Shown here: positions 27,851 through 36,330 of the stretch, piece after piece | Layout: each line of letters begins with the position of its first letter | How positions within the stretch are numbered: the stretch's first letter is position 1 | Source of the DNA: Candidatus Scalindua japonica | Lineage (GTDB): Bacteria > Planctomycetota > Brocadiia > Brocadiales > Scalinduaceae | Assembly (NCBI RefSeq): GCF_002443295.1 | Contig: NZ_BAOS01000003.1 | Span: 62,001-126,000, forward strand | Direction: 5' to 3' | DNA length: 64,000 bases | Made by a program: the position numbers and the translations under genes | The notes under the pieces: model-generated | What the model saw: only the letters and a program-made list of their open reading frames with translations | Told to the model about the DNA's origin: nothing | Databases searched by the model: none

Positions 27851-28255
27851 ATGATGACACTATTAAAGCGAGATAAGGCGGATTACCGAATTTTAATAAC
27901 GGATGATGACGACGATTGTCGTATCGGCCTGAACGATATTTTTGAGCCTGAAGGTTATACTACATACCTGGCTAGCTGTGGTAGAGAGGCCGTTGAGATT
28001 GCGAAGAATAAAATATTGCATTTGCTGATTTTGGATGTACATATGCCGGATTTCAGTGGGTTTGAGACGTTTGAATTCATTAAGGAGGAAAAGAAGATAC
28101 AGATTCCCTGTATCTTTGTGTCCGCGGACACCTCTAAAGATTTAAAGTTTGAGGCAATTGAAGCGAATGCTTACACATTGATATCAAAGCCGATAAAAAA
28201 AGAGATAATTAAGTACGCTGTAGAACAATCACTTGAAAAGTATTATTGGAAATAG
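27851..28255 (+). CDS. single-domain response regulator (CheY-like receiver)
   Basis: A 134-aa receiver domain without an output domain. The acidic pocket is in ITDDDDDCR, the phospho-acceptor Asp in LLILDVHMPDFSGFE (about D64), Thr/Ser in FVSADTS and the conserved Lys in LISKPIKKE. Such proteins relay phosphate or bind partners directly. It lies 41 bases before groES in the same direction, below a strong palindrome, so chaperonin expression may be tied to this signal. No kinase is adjacent. ATG ATG gives two possible starts, and no strong ribosome binding site is seen. Confidence 0.85.
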   Translation: MMTLLKRDKADYRILITDDDDDCRIGLNDIFEPEGYTTYLASCGREAVEIAKNKILHLLILDVHMPDFSGFETFEFIKEEKKIQIPCIFVSADTSKDLKFEAIEANAYTLISKPIKKEIIKYAVEQSLEKYYWK

Positions 28256-28296
28256 ACCGTTAAGTTAATCAAACCTTAGAAAGGAGACAATAAGCA

Positions 28297-28584
28297 ATGA
28301 AGACAAAACCGTTAGGAGAAAAGATTTTAGTTAAAAGATTTGATGCTGAAGAGAAGACTGCCGGAGGTATTGTATTGCCTGATGCAGCTAAAGAGAAACC
28401 AAAAGAGGGAAAAATTATTGCTCTGGGTGATGGAAAATTGTTGGATAGCGGTGAGAGAGCAACATTTCAGGTTAAAAAAGGTGATAGGGTCGTATTTACT
28501 TCTTACGCGGGAACTGAGATTGATATTGATGGTGAAGAGTACCTGTTAATGTCTGAAGATGATATCCTTGCAATCATTGAATAA
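28297..28584 (+). CDS. groES: co-chaperonin GroES
   Basis: A 95-aa GroES that caps the GroEL ring during folding. It begins [25 protein letters not shown], the mobile loop region with GGI, and ends [14 protein letters not shown] as in other GroES proteins. AAGGAG precedes the ATG. It is followed 13 bases later by groEL. Confidence 0.97.
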   Translation: MKTKPLGEKILVKRFDAEEKTAGGIVLPDAAKEKPKEGKIIALGDGKLLDSGERATFQVKKGDRVVFTSYAGTEIDIDGEEYLLMSEDDILAIIE

Positions 28585-28597
28585 TTGGGAGAACAGA

Positions 28598-30190
28598 ATG
28601 GCTGGTAAAAAAGTGCTATGTGGTCATGATGCCGGTATGGCCATAAAAGCGGGAATAAATAAGTTAGCAAATGCTGTCAAAATAACCATGGGCCCAAAAG
28701 GCAGGAATGTAATTATTGAAAAGAGCTTTGGTTCTCCGACAATTACGAAAGATGGTGTTACTGTTGCAAATGAAATAGAGCTTGAAGATGCTTATGAAGA
28801 TATAGGTGCCAAGCTGGTAAAAGAGGTTGCATCTAAAACCAATGATATTGCCGGTGACGGAACAACAACTGCAACGGTCTTATCTGAGGCAATATACACA
28901 GAAGGGTTAAAAAGCCTTGTTGCCGGGGCAAATCCGCTTGGCATCAAGCGTGGAATAGAGAAAGCCGTGGAGGCCGTGACCATGGACCTTATTAAGAGGA
29001 GTAAAGGTGTTTCCGGAAAAAAGGAAATTGAGCAGGTGGGCACTATTGCGGCTAATAATGACCCGGAGATTGGAAAGCAGATAGCAAATGCCATGGAGCA
29101 GGCCGGTAGCGACGGCGTAATAGCTGTTGAAGAGGGCAAAGGTCTTGAAACAACTGTAGATTTAGTTGAAGGAATGCAGTTTGACAAGGGGTATCTTTCT
29201 CCATACTTTGTTACAGATACAGAGAAAATGCAGGTTGTTTTTGAGGATCCTTATATCCTTATTCATGAAAAGAAAATCTCTGTAATAAAGGACCTTTTAC
29301 CCATATTAGAGAAGGTATCGCAGTCGGGAAAACCATTTTTGATTATTGCTGAAGATATCGAGGGTGAAGCGCTTACAACTCTTGTGGTGAACAAGATGCG
29401 GGGAACATTGAAATGTGCTGTAGTGAAGGCCCCTGAATTTGGGGATAAGCGAAAGGCAATGTTAGGAGATATTGCGGCGGTAACGGGCGCTGATGCTATA
29501 TTTGAGGACCTGGGAATTGGATTAGACACTCTTAAGCTGTCTGATCTTGGTGGGGCTAAAAAGGTAGTTATCGATAAAGAGTGCACGATGATTATTGAAG
29601 GTAGTGGTTCGAAAAAGGAGATCCAGGGGAGAGTTGAACAGATAAGAAATGAGATTGATAATTCTACTTCTGACTATGATGTAGAGAAGCTGCAGGGGAG
29701 ACTCGCGAAGCTTGCCGGTGGAATTGCAAAGATAAATGTTGGCGCGGCGACAGAGGCTGAGATGAAGGAAAAAAAGGCGCGGTTAGAGGATGCGATGCAT
29801 GCAACCAAAGCTGCCGCTCAGGAAGGAATTTTACCTGGCGGAGGCGTTGCTCTGTTAAGGTCGGTGAAAGCATTGGAAAAAGTGGATGCCGGGATTGATG
29901 ATGATGAAAAAGTCGGAGTTAACATAATACGGAAAGCGCTCGAAGTTCCACTCAGGCAGATTTCCGACAATGCCGGTCTTAATGGAATTTTAGTTGTTCA
30001 GAAAGTTAAGGAGATGGAAGGGGATAACGGTTTTGATGTTGTAAGTGAAAAGTATACTGACCTGGTAAAGGCAGGTGTTATAGACCCTACAAAGGTTGTC
30101 AGAACCGCACTTCAGAATGCCGCAAGTATTGCGGGGTTATTGCTGACAACCAATGCTATAGTCAGCGACGCTCCTGAGAAGGATAATTAA
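28598..30190 (+). CDS. groEL: chaperonin GroEL
   Basis: A 530-aa GroEL, the 60-kDa chaperonin. Start at ATG 28598 ([20 protein letters not shown]) after GGGAG. The ATP-binding motifs [12 protein letters not shown] and [12 protein letters not shown] are present, as are the apical domain and PGGGVALLR. It ends APEKDN, without the Gly-Gly-Met tail of E. coli GroEL, as in many secondary or non-proteobacterial chaperonins. A perfect terminator follows at 30232. Confidence 0.97.
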   Translation: MAGKKVLCGHDAGMAIKAGINKLANAVKITMGPKGRNVIIEKSFGSPTITKDGVTVANEIELEDAYEDIGAKLVKEVASKTNDIAGDGTTTATVLSEAIYTEGLKSLVAGANPLGIKRGIEKAVEAVTMDLIKRSKGVSGKKEIEQVGTIAANNDPEIGKQIANAMEQAGSDGVIAVEEGKGLETTVDLVEGMQFDKGYLSPYFVTDTEKMQVVFEDPYILIHEKKISVIKDLLPILEKVSQSGKPFLIIAEDIEGEALTTLVVNKMRGTLKCAVVKAPEFGDKRKAMLGDIAAVTGADAIFEDLGIGLDTLKLSDLGGAKKVVIDKECTMIIEGSGSKKEIQGRVEQIRNEIDNSTSDYDVEKLQGRLAKLAGGIAKINVGAATEAEMKEKKARLEDAMHATKAAAQEGILPGGGVALLRSVKALEKVDAGIDDDEKVGVNIIRKALEVPLRQISDNAGLNGILVVQKVKEMEGDNGFDVVSEKYTDLVKAGVIDPTKVVRTALQNAASIAGLLLTTNAIVSDAPEKDN

Positions 30191-30231
30191 TAAAGTAGAC
30201 GTTGAATAACATTCAGAGGTTTCATATTATG

Positions 30232-30267
30232 AAAATGCCATCTTTAATACTAAAGATGGCATTTTTT
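30232..30267 (+). terminator. intrinsic terminator after groEL
   Basis: AAAATGCCATCTTTA (30232-30246) pairs perfectly with TAAAGATGGCATTTT (30251-30265) over 15 bp with loop ATAC, and the downstream arm runs into six T. It should end the groESL transcript. Confidence 0.85.
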
Positions 30268-30275
30268 CTTGATGA

Positions 30276-30339
30276 TTCTTCGACTTCGCTCAGTGTGACG
30301 TCATCCCCTGCCTGCCGGCAGGGGAGCGGAGTCGAAGGA
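30276..30339. repeat. dispersed palindromic element (REP-like)
   Basis: Outer arms TTCTTCGACTTCGCTC (30276-30291) and GAGCGGAGTCGAAGGA (30324-30339) pair with few mismatches; between them lies a second stem CCCCTGCC/GGCAGGGG with loop TGCC (30305-30324). The wording matches short palindromic repeats scattered between genes in many bacteria. No coding role. Confidence 0.55.
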
Positions 30340-30521
30340 TTGTCCTGTTGTGAACGTAACCTGGCTTGAAAAATATTTTATCAGTCAATAATAATTAATG
30401 CAGAATTGTGTACAGATCGACTACTTTCCGACAGTTCTCCTTTCGGACATATGAAATTGTAGCAGATGACCACATGGAGCGAAAGCTGACGGTGTATTGT
30501 AATTGTTCAATGGTACTGTTT

Positions 30522-30572
30522 TAGCTAGAGTAGAACTCTGGCATCTTACTGTTCAGCAGTAAAACGGTGGAA
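30522..30572. repeat. 51-bp direct repeat, left copy
   Basis: It begins TAGCTAGAGTAGAACTCTGG and ends AAAACGGTGGAA, and differs from the right copy (32539-32589) at one base. It contains two small hairpins, AGAGT-aga-ACTCT and TTACTG-ttcag-CAGTAA. The pair flanks the IS transposase. Confidence 0.85.
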
Positions 30573-30826
30573 ACGCAAGCTCACCAGTTTTCACTATTTG
30601 CGGTAGCGCAACACCAGTGTTCACTTTATGTTATAAAAACAGCAAAAAATAGTGAAAAAAGCAAATAAACAAAATTCTTCAGGCTTCGATAGTAACTACA
30701 ATGAAATATTAGAGAAATTGCAAAAAAATGTGAAAAAATCAGGAGAGGATAATAGATCAACAATTTACAAAGAGGTATAATGATTCCTTAGTATGTAACA
30801 AATCAACATAATAAGGAGAATTTTAA

Positions 30827-32361
30827 ATGCAAAACATTCAGCCAATTTCACTGCTAAACGGCATATTCTTACCAGTAGCAGAAACAGGATTCAGAGATTA
30901 CTTAAGCGTGTGCGAGGAACTAATAGAACGGGAACCCGAAATATTAGAAATGGTGAATAGCGATTTAAACCAACATGCAAAACAAGAGAAGAAAAGCCGC
31001 CTGAAAGATCAGGAATGGAATAACCGACATACAAAAACATTTCCCTGGGTTGTAAACCAGGATGAGATAGTTGCAGAGGAGTTAGAGTTAAAAACAGGCC
31101 GCCCTCGGATGTCTGCCTATTTAGTGTTTATGTTTACTATGGTAAGAGGGTATGTAGGTAGTATAAAATCTCAACAGGCAAAAGTGTTTATAAGCGAATC
31201 AATAACATTGAGATTACTAATAGAGGGCAAAGGAGTAAAGATGCCTGGCTTTAGCACGATACTGGAACTAGTAAACATAGTAAGTAGTGAAACAATGCAG
31301 GCGATATTTGATGCACAAATCCGAATGGTATTAAGAGAAGAGTTAGACGACTTTAAAGAGTTGACGATAGATAGTACAAGCGTAAAAGGGAATACATCAT
31401 GGCCAACGGATTCAAAGGTATTAACAAGGTTGGTAGGACGGGCCTATAAAAGAATTCAAACGATAAATATATTCACAATAGAAACGAGAAAGAGCACAGA
31501 AGTCGAATGGAAATTAAAAGAGATGACCGGTTTATGTAAAAGCATAGATTTAAATGTGGGCAAGAAGAATGCCAAAACGAAGCGCAATAAGGCCTATAAG
31601 AGATTGTTAAAGCACGCAAAAAGAGCAAATAAACTATTACGCAAAGAGCTACAAAGGATAGAGAAAGCTGCGGCAGAAGTCGATATAAAACCTACACAAA
31701 AGGTACGACTAATTCGAGTAATAGAATTAATAACAGAGGATCTCAATAATTTAGAAAAGGTAATGGATTATTGTCCCAAGAGAGTATTTAAGGAAGAGAA
31801 GATAAAATCATCAGATAAAGTGTTAAGTCTCTCAGATGGAGACGCAGCATTTATAAAGAAGGGGGGTCGTGAGCCTAAAATAGGATATAAGCCACAATTA
31901 GGGCGTAGTAAAAACGGATTTGTATCAACCTTGGTAGTTCCAAAGGGAAATGCGGCAGACTCAGGTGAATTGAATGGAACGATTGAAGATCATATAATGC
32001 GGACAGAAGTAATACCTCAAAAAGTTAGTACGGATGATGGATATGCGAATGCAAAGATACGAACAAAATGGCTATCAGCAGGAGTCGAAATATTTAGTAT
32101 AGTGGTTCCAAGGGTAAAAACATGATAACAGAAGAGGAGTGGGAGAGTGAGGAGTACAAAGAATCCCGAAATAATCGTTCGGCAGTCGAATCCATGATGT
32201 TTACGATAAAACATAATTTTGAATTTGGTGTTGTGATGCGCCGAGGCATAGAGAATGTTAGGGCAGAGTTATTAGAGAAAGTTATCGCATACAATTTCTG
32301 TAGAATATTAGAGGTAAAAAAACAGAATAGAAAGCGTGAGTTACAAAAAGTAGCAGCTTAG
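30827..32361 (+). mobile_element. DDE transposase of an insertion sequence, split by a -1 frameshift
   Basis: The first open frame (30827-32125) holds two catalytic Asp regions (LTIDSTSVKGNT and STDDGYANAKIR). The second (32122-32361) holds the region with the catalytic Glu (SAVESMMFTIKHNFEFG, followed by VIAYNFCRILE). The frames meet at ACATGA, where the stop of one overlaps the ATG of the other, next to GGTAAAAAC; a -1 step on the A5 run joins them. This could be programmed frameshifting, a dead gene or a missing base. It is an IS4/IS5-superfamily transposase; I cannot name the family. No terminal inverted repeats were found, but 51-bp direct repeats bracket the region. AAGGAG precedes the start. 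Confidence 0.75.
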
Positions 32362-32538
32362 AAGTATATAGATTTTAGATCTAAAAAAGATAGACAGTAC
32401 TGGTATGCCTACAGAAGCAATAATCATGCGGAACACACATAAATTTTTAATGAATTATAGTTACTAACGTAAATTCAGACACTTTGGTATATGCCGAAGG
32501 CCTATGGCTGTTGACTGTACCCCTTTTCGGCTAAGCTC

Positions 32539-32589
32539 TAGCTAGAGTAGAACTCTGGCATCTTACTGTTCAGCAGTAGAACGGTGGAA
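32539..32589. repeat. 51-bp direct repeat, right copy
   Basis: It matches 30522-30572 at 50 of 51 positions and ends 17 bases before the purB start codon. The two copies are about 2.0 kb apart, with the transposase between. It may be part of the purB leader. Confidence 0.85.
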
Positions 32590-32606
32590 CAGTAAAGGAT
32601 AAAATT

Positions 32607-34073
32607 ATGAAGAAGAAAAATAATAGATCAATGGATAAAAAATATCATAAATACCAGAGTCCGCTTGCCGAAAGATACGTGAGTGAAGAGATGAGTTATA
32701 ATTTTTCAGATCATTTGAAATATAGCACATGGAGAAAACTCTGGATCGTGTTGGCCGAAACAGAGAAGGCCCTTGGAATTAAAGCAATATCTCGAAAACA
32801 GATTGATGAAATGAAAAAATTCCAGGATAATATAAATTTTGATGTAGCCAGAAAGCATGAACTCAGGGTAAAACATGATGTAATGGCACATGTTCACGCT
32901 TTTGGTGAACAGTGTCCCGCTGCAAGTCCGATAATCCATTTAGGTGCAACAAGTGCGTTTGTACAGGATAACGCTGATTTAATAATTATGAAAAACGGTA
33001 TGAATATCCTGTTAAAAAAACTGATTAATATTATCGATGCGTTGGTTGTGTTTGCCAGAGAGTATAAAGGGTTGATTACATTGGGTTATACCCATTACCA
33101 ACCGGCCCAGCTTACTACCGTTGGAAAAAGGGCGTGTCTGTGGATGCAGGACTTTATTATTGATGTGGAGGATCTGGAAAACCGGATAGATAATTTAAGG
33201 TTTAGGGGCGCTAAAGGTACGATAGGGACGCAAAACAGTTTTATGACCCTGTTTAACAGAGATGAAGAAAAGGTAAAACTGCTTGATAAGCAGGTATCAA
33301 AAAAGATGGGATTCGACAAAATCCTGCCTGTCGCGGGTCAGGTCTACACTCGTAAACTGGATAGTCAGATTTCAGATGTTTTGTCCGGTATCGCTCAATC
33401 GGCACATAAGTTTTCTAATGATCTCAGGCTTTTGCATAATTTGAGAGAAATTGAAGAGCCGTTCGGGAAGAAGCAGATTGGTTCTTCCGCCATGCCGTAT
33501 AAACGAAACCCTATGCGTTGTGAACGGGTGGCATCTCTTGCCCGCTACATAATCTGTAATGGTTTGAATACAGATTTTACGAGTAGCGTACAGTGGTTTG
33601 AAAGAACGCTTGATGATTCTGCGAACCGGCGACTTGTCTTGCCGGAGATGTTTGTCGCGACAGATGCAATGCTGGATATTGTCCTTGGCGTTGTTCGTGA
33701 TTTAAGTGTCTATCCGAAAGTAATTGAGAAACGAGTTAATGAGGAGTTGCCGTTTTTGGCCTCGGAAAGCATATTGATGGAAGCTGTTAAGGCCGGTGGA
33801 AACAGGCAAAAGCTCCATGAAAAGATACGTAAATACTCTATGGAGACTGTTACGCTTATCAAAGAAGAGGGACTGGATAATGATTTCATTGAGCGAGTCA
33901 AAAAGGACAAGGATTTTGCGGTGATTAAAGAGAGGTTGGATGACATATTAAAACCGGAAAACTTTACAGGCAGGGCTCCAAAGCAGGTGACTGAGTATAT
34001 CTCCGGGGTTGTAGCTCCCATACTGAGAAAATTCAAAAAACTGATTGGTGTTAACATAGAGTTCAAAGTGTGA
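32607..34073 (+). CDS. purB: adenylosuccinate lyase
   Basis: PurB catalyses two fumarate-releasing steps of purine synthesis (SAICAR to AICAR and adenylosuccinate to AMP). The 488-aa protein carries the signature loop SSAMPYKRNPMRCER, the catalytic segment HVHAFGEQCP and TLGYTHYQPAQLTTVGKR. An in-frame ATG at 32631 (MDKKYHKYQSPLAERY) would remove eight Lys/Asn-rich residues and gives the more usual family start; AAAGGA stands before the upstream ATG. The length fits the eukaryotic-like branch of PurB. Confidence 0.93.
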   Translation: MKKKNNRSMDKKYHKYQSPLAERYVSEEMSYNFSDHLKYSTWRKLWIVLAETEKALGIKAISRKQIDEMKKFQDNINFDVARKHELRVKHDVMAHVHAFGEQCPAASPIIHLGATSAFVQDNADLIIMKNGMNILLKKLINIIDALVVFAREYKGLITLGYTHYQPAQLTTVGKRACLWMQDFIIDVEDLENRIDNLRFRGAKGTIGTQNSFMTLFNRDEEKVKLLDKQVSKKMGFDKILPVAGQVYTRKLDSQISDVLSGIAQSAHKFSNDLRLLHNLREIEEPFGKKQIGSSAMPYKRNPMRCERVASLARYIICNGLNTDFTSSVQWFERTLDDSANRRLVLPEMFVATDAMLDIVLGVVRDLSVYPKVIEKRVNEELPFLASESILMEAVKAGGNRQKLHEKIRKYSMETVTLIKEEGLDNDFIERVKKDKDFAVIKERLDDILKPENFTGRAPKQVTEYISGVVAPILRKFKKLIGVNIEFKV

Positions 34074-34086
34074 GGACTTTAAAGTT

Positions 34087-34131
34087 GTAGCCGCGGACTT
34101 TAGTCTGTGCAGGCTAAAGCCATGCTGCTAC
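34087..34131. repeat. imperfect inverted repeat after purB
   Basis: GTAGCCGCGGACTTTAGTCTG and CAGGCTAAAGCCATGCTGCTAC pair with a few mismatches. This type of GTAGC...CTTTAG...GCTAC palindrome is a common dispersed intergenic element; it may also act as a weak transcript end. Confidence 0.5.
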
Positions 34132-34178
34132 TTAATTCGTTTCTTTTTAAAACCTGACACAATTTAAGAATTCAACTT

Positions 34179-34829
34179 ATGAAAATTATGAGTGATTCGT
34201 CAGAAGGATTGGGTTTTATTCTGATAACAGACAGGAAACTCTGTGAAACAAATCTCACGGATATAATAAAACAGGCAATTGAAGGAGGAATCGGGACTGT
34301 CCAGTTAAGAGAAAAGGGTCTGAGCACGGTAGCTCTGTATCGGTTGGCAAAAGAGATTCGTGAGATAACAGATAAAAGAAATGTAAAGCTGATAATTAAT
34401 GACAGGGTTGATATAGCAATTGCTGTTGGAGCGGATGGTGTTCATCTTGGATGGCAATCCATGGAAGCAGGCATAGTACGGAGTATGGTCGGGCAGGATA
34501 AATTGATTGGTTTTTCGGCTCATAGCCTTGCTGAAGCCGAGAGGGCCGAAAACAGTGGAGTGGATTACATTACCATTAGCCCTGTTTTTGATACCGCAAA
34601 TAAAGATTATTACCTAACTCCCTTGGGAGTGGATGAAATAGGGAAGATAATGGAGCAGATAAATATTCCTGTAATTGCGTTGGGGGGTATCAATGAAAAC
34701 AATGTAAATATAGTGCTTGATAGCGGTGTTGATGGTATTGCCGTAATTTCTGCTATACTGCAGTCTGATAGCCCGGTACAATCCGCAACACGGATTTACA
34801 GGAAAATTATAGAGTTTAAATTGAAATAA
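34179..34829 (+). CDS. thiE: thiamine-phosphate synthase
   Basis: ThiE joins the hydroxymethylpyrimidine and thiazole moieties to make thiamine phosphate. The 216-aa TIM-barrel protein shows LITDRKLC at the first strand, TVQLREKGLS, LIINDRVDIAIAVGADGVHLG and VIALGGINENNV, all standard ThiE blocks. No other thi gene and no TPP riboswitch were recognised in the 100 bases upstream. The start may be 34179 or an ATG four codons later. A very strong terminator follows. Confidence 0.92.
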   Translation: MKIMSDSSEGLGFILITDRKLCETNLTDIIKQAIEGGIGTVQLREKGLSTVALYRLAKEIREITDKRNVKLIINDRVDIAIAVGADGVHLGWQSMEAGIVRSMVGQDKLIGFSAHSLAEAERAENSGVDYITISPVFDTANKDYYLTPLGVDEIGKIMEQINIPVIALGGINENNVNIVLDSGVDGIAVISAILQSDSPVQSATRIYRKIIEFKLK

Positions 34830-34846
34830 TATTACAATAGGCCAGG

Positions 34847-34896
34847 TTTACCACCCCATTAATCCCTTAAAATAATTAGATTAATGGGGTGGTAAA
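34847..34896. terminator. 18-bp stem terminator between thiE and hisI
   Basis: TTTACCACCCCATTAATC (34847-34864) pairs perfectly with GATTAATGGGGTGGTAAA (34879-34896) around a 14-base loop; an A-run follows on the plus strand, and T-rich sequence follows further right. Confidence 0.7.
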
Positions 34897-34942
34897 AAAC
34901 TCTATATTTATTTTTTAAAAGTATATTTTTTCAGGAGTGGAG

Positions 34943-35329
34943 ATGCAATTATTTGATAACATTAAATTTGATGATAAAGGCCTGATACCGGCCGTAATAG
35001 TAAATGTGGCTGATAACAGAGTATTAACGCTCTGTTTTATGAACCGGGATGCAGTGGACAAGACAATTGAAACAGGTAAAGTACATGTATTTAGACGTTC
35101 ACAAAACAGATTAATGATTAAAGGAGAAACGTCAGGCCATACACAGTTGGTAGAGGAGGTTTTCTTTGATTGTGAAGGCAAATCCTTAGTTCTTAAAGTT
35201 AAGCAGAATGTTGCGGCATGTCATGCCGGTTACATGTCATGTTACTATAGAAAGTACAATAGTAGTACTGACAGTATCGAAATAAACGAAGAGAAAATCT
35301 TCGATCCGGAGAAAACCTATAAGACTTAA
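34943..35329 (+). CDS. hisI: phosphoribosyl-AMP cyclohydrolase
   Basis: HisI opens the purine ring of phosphoribosyl-AMP in the third step of histidine synthesis. The 128-aa protein has LCFMNRDAVDKTIETGKVH, RLMIKGETSGHTQ, the metal-binding FFDCEG and ACHAGYMSCYYRK, i.e. the zinc and magnesium ligands of the family. Start at ATG 34943, five bases after CAGGAG; a GTG six bases earlier is in frame. No other his gene is nearby and the PRA-PH (HisE) domain is absent, so this is the single-domain form. Confidence 0.92.
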   Translation: MQLFDNIKFDDKGLIPAVIVNVADNRVLTLCFMNRDAVDKTIETGKVHVFRRSQNRLMIKGETSGHTQLVEEVFFDCEGKSLVLKVKQNVAACHAGYMSCYYRKYNSSTDSIEINEEKIFDPEKTYKT

Positions 35330-35541
35330 TCAGGTTGTAATAAGAAAATTTACCAATTTCAGATGTTCCTGAAACCCAGTATAAAGGAGTAGAGGTTAAT
35401 TACTTTTTTTAGTAAAATTTAGTACCTGGTAATAGTCAAAAATTGCTTGCAAAGGGTATTATCACGTGTTATATTTGTTTCTTAATATTGTCTGTCTTTG
35501 CTAACTATATTTTTGAAATTAGTGAGGGGAGGAAGCATGAC
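35330..35541. other. intergenic before the lipoprotein gene
   Basis: About 210 bases. An in-frame upstream extension of the lipoprotein (from 35443) would give a second hydrophobic stretch ahead of the lipoprotein signal, so I treat it as untranslated leader. GGGGAGG just before the start is the ribosome binding site. Confidence 0.5.
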
Positions 35542-36219
35542 ATGAATAAAAATATAGGTCGTTTTGGACTCGTGTTTTTAGCGATAGCAGTATTGTTAGT
35601 GCAGGGTTGTGCTGAGATGACTGAGTTGAGGACTGCCAATAGGCGTCAGGCAATTACCGTCCGCGATCAAATGACTGAGCTTGATAAGTTGAGGGCGAAA
35701 TTAGAAGCTGCCGATAAAGTTAACAGAGCTTATGCAGATCGCGCACAGTCAGATGCGAGAGAGAAGAATAGACTTCGTGCCGAATTGGAAAGACTTGTTA
35801 GTTCTATCGGAGAAGGCGCTGCTGTAAGAGATACATCTGAGGGTCCTATGATTCAGCTTCCGGAGACAATTTTATTTGATTCCGGTCTCGCAAAGTTAAA
35901 GGCTAAGGGTAAGGTGGCTCTTGAGAAGATTGCCGGCCATCTGAAATCTCACCCGTCAGCCATAGTAAGAGTTGATGGGCATACGGATAATGACCCTATA
36001 GTAAAATCAAAATATCTGTGGGAATCGAACCATCATTTATCTGCCGGAAGGGCGTTAAGTGTTTTTCATTATCTTGTAGGAAAAGGGCATCTGGAAGAGA
36101 ACAGAATACACATAGCCGGCTTTGGCCCAAACAGGCCGATAGCCTCTAATAATAATAAAACCGGTAAGAAACAGAATAGAAGAGTTGAGTTTCTTATTTT
36201 ATCTCCAAAATCCGGTTAG
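35542..36219 (+). CDS. OmpA/Pal-like lipoprotein
   Basis: A 225-aa lipoprotein: signal FGLVFLAIAVLLVQGC with the lipidated Cys at residue 23, a coiled-coil segment (about 30-90, rich in Leu, Arg and Glu), then an OmpA C-terminal domain that binds peptidoglycan (IQLPETILFDSG, VRVDGHTDNDPI, KKQNRRVEFLIL). The presence of this domain is notable because anammox bacteria were once thought to lack peptidoglycan. It is a stand-alone gene before resB. Confidence 0.85.
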   Translation: MNKNIGRFGLVFLAIAVLLVQGCAEMTELRTANRRQAITVRDQMTELDKLRAKLEAADKVNRAYADRAQSDAREKNRLRAELERLVSSIGEGAAVRDTSEGPMIQLPETILFDSGLAKLKAKGKVALEKIAGHLKSHPSAIVRVDGHTDNDPIVKSKYLWESNHHLSAGRALSVFHYLVGKGHLEENRIHIAGFGPNRPIASNNNKTGKKQNRRVEFLILSPKSG

Positions 36220-36330
36220 AGAAACTGAACAGTAATAAATAAATTTTATTTAAATTGAAACACTTCTTACAAAGCTTAAAAGCCTTGCTATAAGTAGAGG
36301 AAGATGTTGTGGAAGAAAAAGTAAGGCCGT

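Noticed and set aside
27483-28296. CIRCE heat-shock operator before groES
   Set aside because: No TTAGCACTC-N9-GAGTGCTAA or close variant was found.
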